A DNA stretch of 64,000 nt from positions 1,016,001 through 1,080,000 of the forward strand of contig NC_012914.1 in assembly GCF_000023585.1 (NCBI RefSeq), given 5' to 3'. The stretch is from Paenibacillus sp. JDR-2 (GTDB lineage Bacteria > Bacillota > Bacilli > Paenibacillales > Paenibacillaceae). The notes beneath the pieces are model-generated. The model was given only the letters and a program-made list of their open reading frames with translations. It ran no database searches and had not been told where the DNA came from. Positions within the stretch are counted from its first letter, which is position 1; every line of letters begins with the position of its first letter. Shown piece by piece: positions 62,106 through 64,000 of this stretch. The translations under genes and the position numbers were made by a program.

Positions 62106-63707
62106 TTGAAGTTATTAATTATTGACGACGAGACCCGGACAAGAGAATTGTTGAAAAACTATATTCCGTGGGACACGGTGGGAATCGACGAGGTAGAGAC
62201 GGCACGCAACGGACTTCAGGCGCTGGAGCTTGCGCTGGAACGGAAGCCGGATATTATACTTTGCGATATAAGAATGCCGAAGATGAGCGGAATCGAATTC
62301 GCAACCGCGTACAGGAATACGGATCCAGATTGCCCGATTATTTTCCTCAGCGGCTTCTCCGATAAGGAGTACCTCAAGTCCGCGATTCAGCTTAAGGTGT
62401 TTACGTATATCGAAAAGCCCGTGAATTTGAACGAAGTACGCGACGTGGTGGAGGCAGCCATCCGGCAACGCAAGGAAGAACGGAAGCGCAAGGAGGAAGA
62501 GCGCAAGCTGCAGGAGGGCTTTGACCATAGCTTGCCTTATCTTAGGCAGGAGATGGTTCGCAGGCTGGTATCGAATCCGGATTCTCCGCATGTCGTTCCG
62601 GCGCTGGGCAGCCGGGAGACGTTCCTGCTTCGGACGGAAGGTTCCTTTACGGTAGCCGTCTCCAGCCTTTACTGGAGTCCGCTGGATCTGCCTGAGGATC
62701 CCGGCGTGACGCAGTTACGCATACTGGAAGCGATCTCTAGTCGTGACTGTTTTCATAATATGAAAGCGCTTGCCGGGTTTGATTCGAGCCATCATCTGGT
62801 GCTTATTCTGCCTGGCGAGTACGGAAGCTCCTACCGGGAAGGCAGAGAAAAGATAGAGGAGATTTTTGCCGGGCTTCGCGAGATTGCGGGACCGGCCATC
62901 GACCTTCGGATCGGAATCGGGCAGCCCGCAGCTTCCTATCGGGAGATACCCGAATCCTACCGTCTTGCATCTCTTGCTTGCGCCTATCAATATTATGGCA
63001 ACGGATCAAAGCCTGTCTTCTCGGACGTGCTTGCGTCGCATGCCCCTGTTGCTACGAACTGGGAAGAGGTGCGGCTGATGCGCGACCAGCTCCGCAAAGG
63101 CCATGTAGAGGAAGCCAAACGAATCGTTCGGGAATGGACGGCCTATGTCCGGAAGCAGATGGATCTCGATATTTTGCGATTAAAAGATACGTATTTCCAA
63201 TTCCTCATCGCGATTATGGAAACGGCTATCCAGCTTGGGCTGGCAGAGGTATCGAAGGATACCGAACGGAGGTACATGTGGAAGGAGATTGACCGCATCC
63301 CGTGTCTCGGGGAACTGGAGCAATATGTGTTATCGTTCCTGGAGGCAATGGCTGAGCCAAGCGAGGATGAGGCAGGAGCGGGGAGCGGCAAGATGAGGGA
63401 GATTCACCGGTATATTCATGCCCATTTCCATGAGAAAGGCTTCACGATCCGCGCCATAGCCGACCATGTACAGTTAAGCGAGACTTATCTATGCGCTTAT
63501 TTCAAGAAGCATAGCCGGCAGACGATCAAGGAATACATTACGGTTACAAGAATGAACAAGGCGAAGGAGCTGCTCTGCGACCAGAACGTAAAAATGATCG
63601 AGGTAGCGCTTCTGATCGGCATGACCGATGCCAATTACTTCACCACCTTCTTCAAACGGAACGCGGGCTGTACCCCTTCCGAATTCAGGGAGCGTGCCGT
63701 CCGATGA
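62106..63707 (+). CDS. YesN-family response regulator with AraC HTH
   Basis: 533 residues from a TTG start behind AGGAGGG. The receiver (1-120) has LLIIDDETRTR, acceptor Asp in IILCDIRMPKMSG and Lys in YIEKPV. A linker region follows, with a charged helix KEERKRKEEERKLQ, then the C-terminal AraC-type double HTH (FTIRAIADHVQLSETYLCAY, GMTDANYFTTFFKRNAGCTP). The frame is open upstream to 62043, but that part precedes the ribosome site. A TATAAT lies at 62039-62044. It overlaps the next kinase gene (ATGA). By position it may control the secreted GH43. Confidence 0.93.
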   Translation: MKLLIIDDETRTRELLKNYIPWDTVGIDEVETARNGLQALELALERKPDIILCDIRMPKMSGIEFATAYRNTDPDCPIIFLSGFSDKEYLKSAIQLKVFTYIEKPVNLNEVRDVVEAAIRQRKEERKRKEEERKLQEGFDHSLPYLRQEMVRRLVSNPDSPHVVPALGSRETFLLRTEGSFTVAVSSLYWSPLDLPEDPGVTQLRILEAISSRDCFHNMKALAGFDSSHHLVLILPGEYGSSYREGREKIEEIFAGLREIAGPAIDLRIGIGQPAASYREIPESYRLASLACAYQYYGNGSKPVFSDVLASHAPVATNWEEVRLMRDQLRKGHVEEAKRIVREWTAYVRKQMDLDILRLKDTYFQFLIAIMETAIQLGLAEVSKDTERRYMWKEIDRIPCLGELEQYVLSFLEAMAEPSEDEAGAGSGKMREIHRYIHAHFHEKGFTIRAIADHVQLSETYLCAYFKKHSRQTIKEYITVTRMNKAKELLCDQNVKMIEVALLIGMTDANYFTTFFKRNAGCTPSEFRERAVR

Positions 63708-64000
63708 GAAGAAGATTGAAGCGGCCAATTTTCTTCAGCATCCGTTACAAGCTGTTTGCGACTTACGTGCTGGTCATCATGATTCCGTTCCTGCTCCTCT
63801 TGTTTATTCATATCAGCACGACGCAGCAGGAGAATAAGGAGGCGGCGATCTACGCCTCGCGCAAAATGCTGGACGAGACGAAGGCCTATCTCGAATACAA
63901 ATCCGAAGCGATTACGGAGGTTCTTAATTTTATCGCCTTCAACGAGCTTGTGCAGACGGCGGTGAATGCGGACTCCAAGCCGTATGAGGACATTGATGTG
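63704..64000 (+). CDS. Sensor histidine kinase, N-terminal part (3' truncated by window)
   Basis: The frame is open from ATG 63704 to the window end (99 residues). The start overlaps the regulator stop. A basic start, one membrane helix (LFATYVLVIMIPFLLLLFI) and the beginning of an extracellular sensor domain are seen, as in YesM-type kinases. The kinase domains lie outside the window, so the call rests on the operon pattern. Confidence 0.75.
   Translation, partial: MRRRLKRPIFFSIRYKLFATYVLVIMIPFLLLLFIHISTTQQENKEAAIYASRKMLDETKAYLEYKSEAITEVLNFIAFNELVQTAVNADSKPYEDIDV

Overview
The window looks like a chromosomal segment of an endospore-forming, moderately GC-rich Firmicute of the Paenibacillus/Cohnella type. 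The evidence is a Bacillus-order purine operon, a gerABC-type germination operon, a LysM-GH18 spore-lytic-type protein, an SLH-anchored surface protein, YesM/YesN two-component systems next to sugar ABC transporters, and GH42/GH43 enzymes. No rRNA, tRNA, CRISPR array, prophage or insertion sequence was seen.

Layout. 1-225 is the 3' end of an MFS exporter. It converges on a LysM-GH18 gene (581-1867, minus) that lacks the usual catalytic Glu. 1999-15990 is the complete de novo purine operon purEKBCSQLFMNHD, with an inverted PurBox pair, a sigma-A promoter, a guanine riboswitch with its terminator, and an unusual structured gap between purC and purS. 16002-26474 resembles the B. subtilis yer region (yerB, yerC, dgkB, rlmCD homologues). 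Interspersed there are a small membrane protein, an alpha/beta hydrolase, a DUF47-Pit phosphate transport pair behind a PhoP-like box, four tandem 166-bp repeats, and a DUF559-type nuclease-HTH gene.

26581-37875 holds a hybrid sensor kinase with two kinase modules, a SARP-type response regulator, and a ~2280-residue SLH surface protein (14 propeller-like repeats, 10 near-identical Ig-like repeats, Fn3 domains, three SLH motifs). Tandem 11-bp direct repeats precede the surface protein gene. 37971-41571 is a gerA-gerB-gerC operon. 41679-52132 is a carbohydrate locus: a minus-strand operon (binding protein, two permeases, GH43) divergent from a YesM/YesN pair and a GH42 beta-galactosidase. 52217-53874 is folD-fchA (minus) behind a ZTP riboswitch with a terminator.

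54006-55569 encodes a CapA-like protein and a small membrane protein. 55624-59164 (minus) encodes an asymmetric heterodimeric ABC exporter. 59414-60199 is an aminoglycoside-nucleotidyltransferase-like gene. 60273-64000 is a second glycan module: a cre-like site, a short leader ORF, a secreted GH43 galactanase-like enzyme, and the start of another YesN/YesM pair cut by the window end.

Two themes connect the genes. The first is purine/one-carbon control, with PurR and guanine acting on the pur operon and ZTP (made from a purine-pathway intermediate) acting on folate enzymes. The second is plant-glycan sensing and use through YesMN-type systems. Everything rests on reading the sequence. No similarity search or folding program was run.
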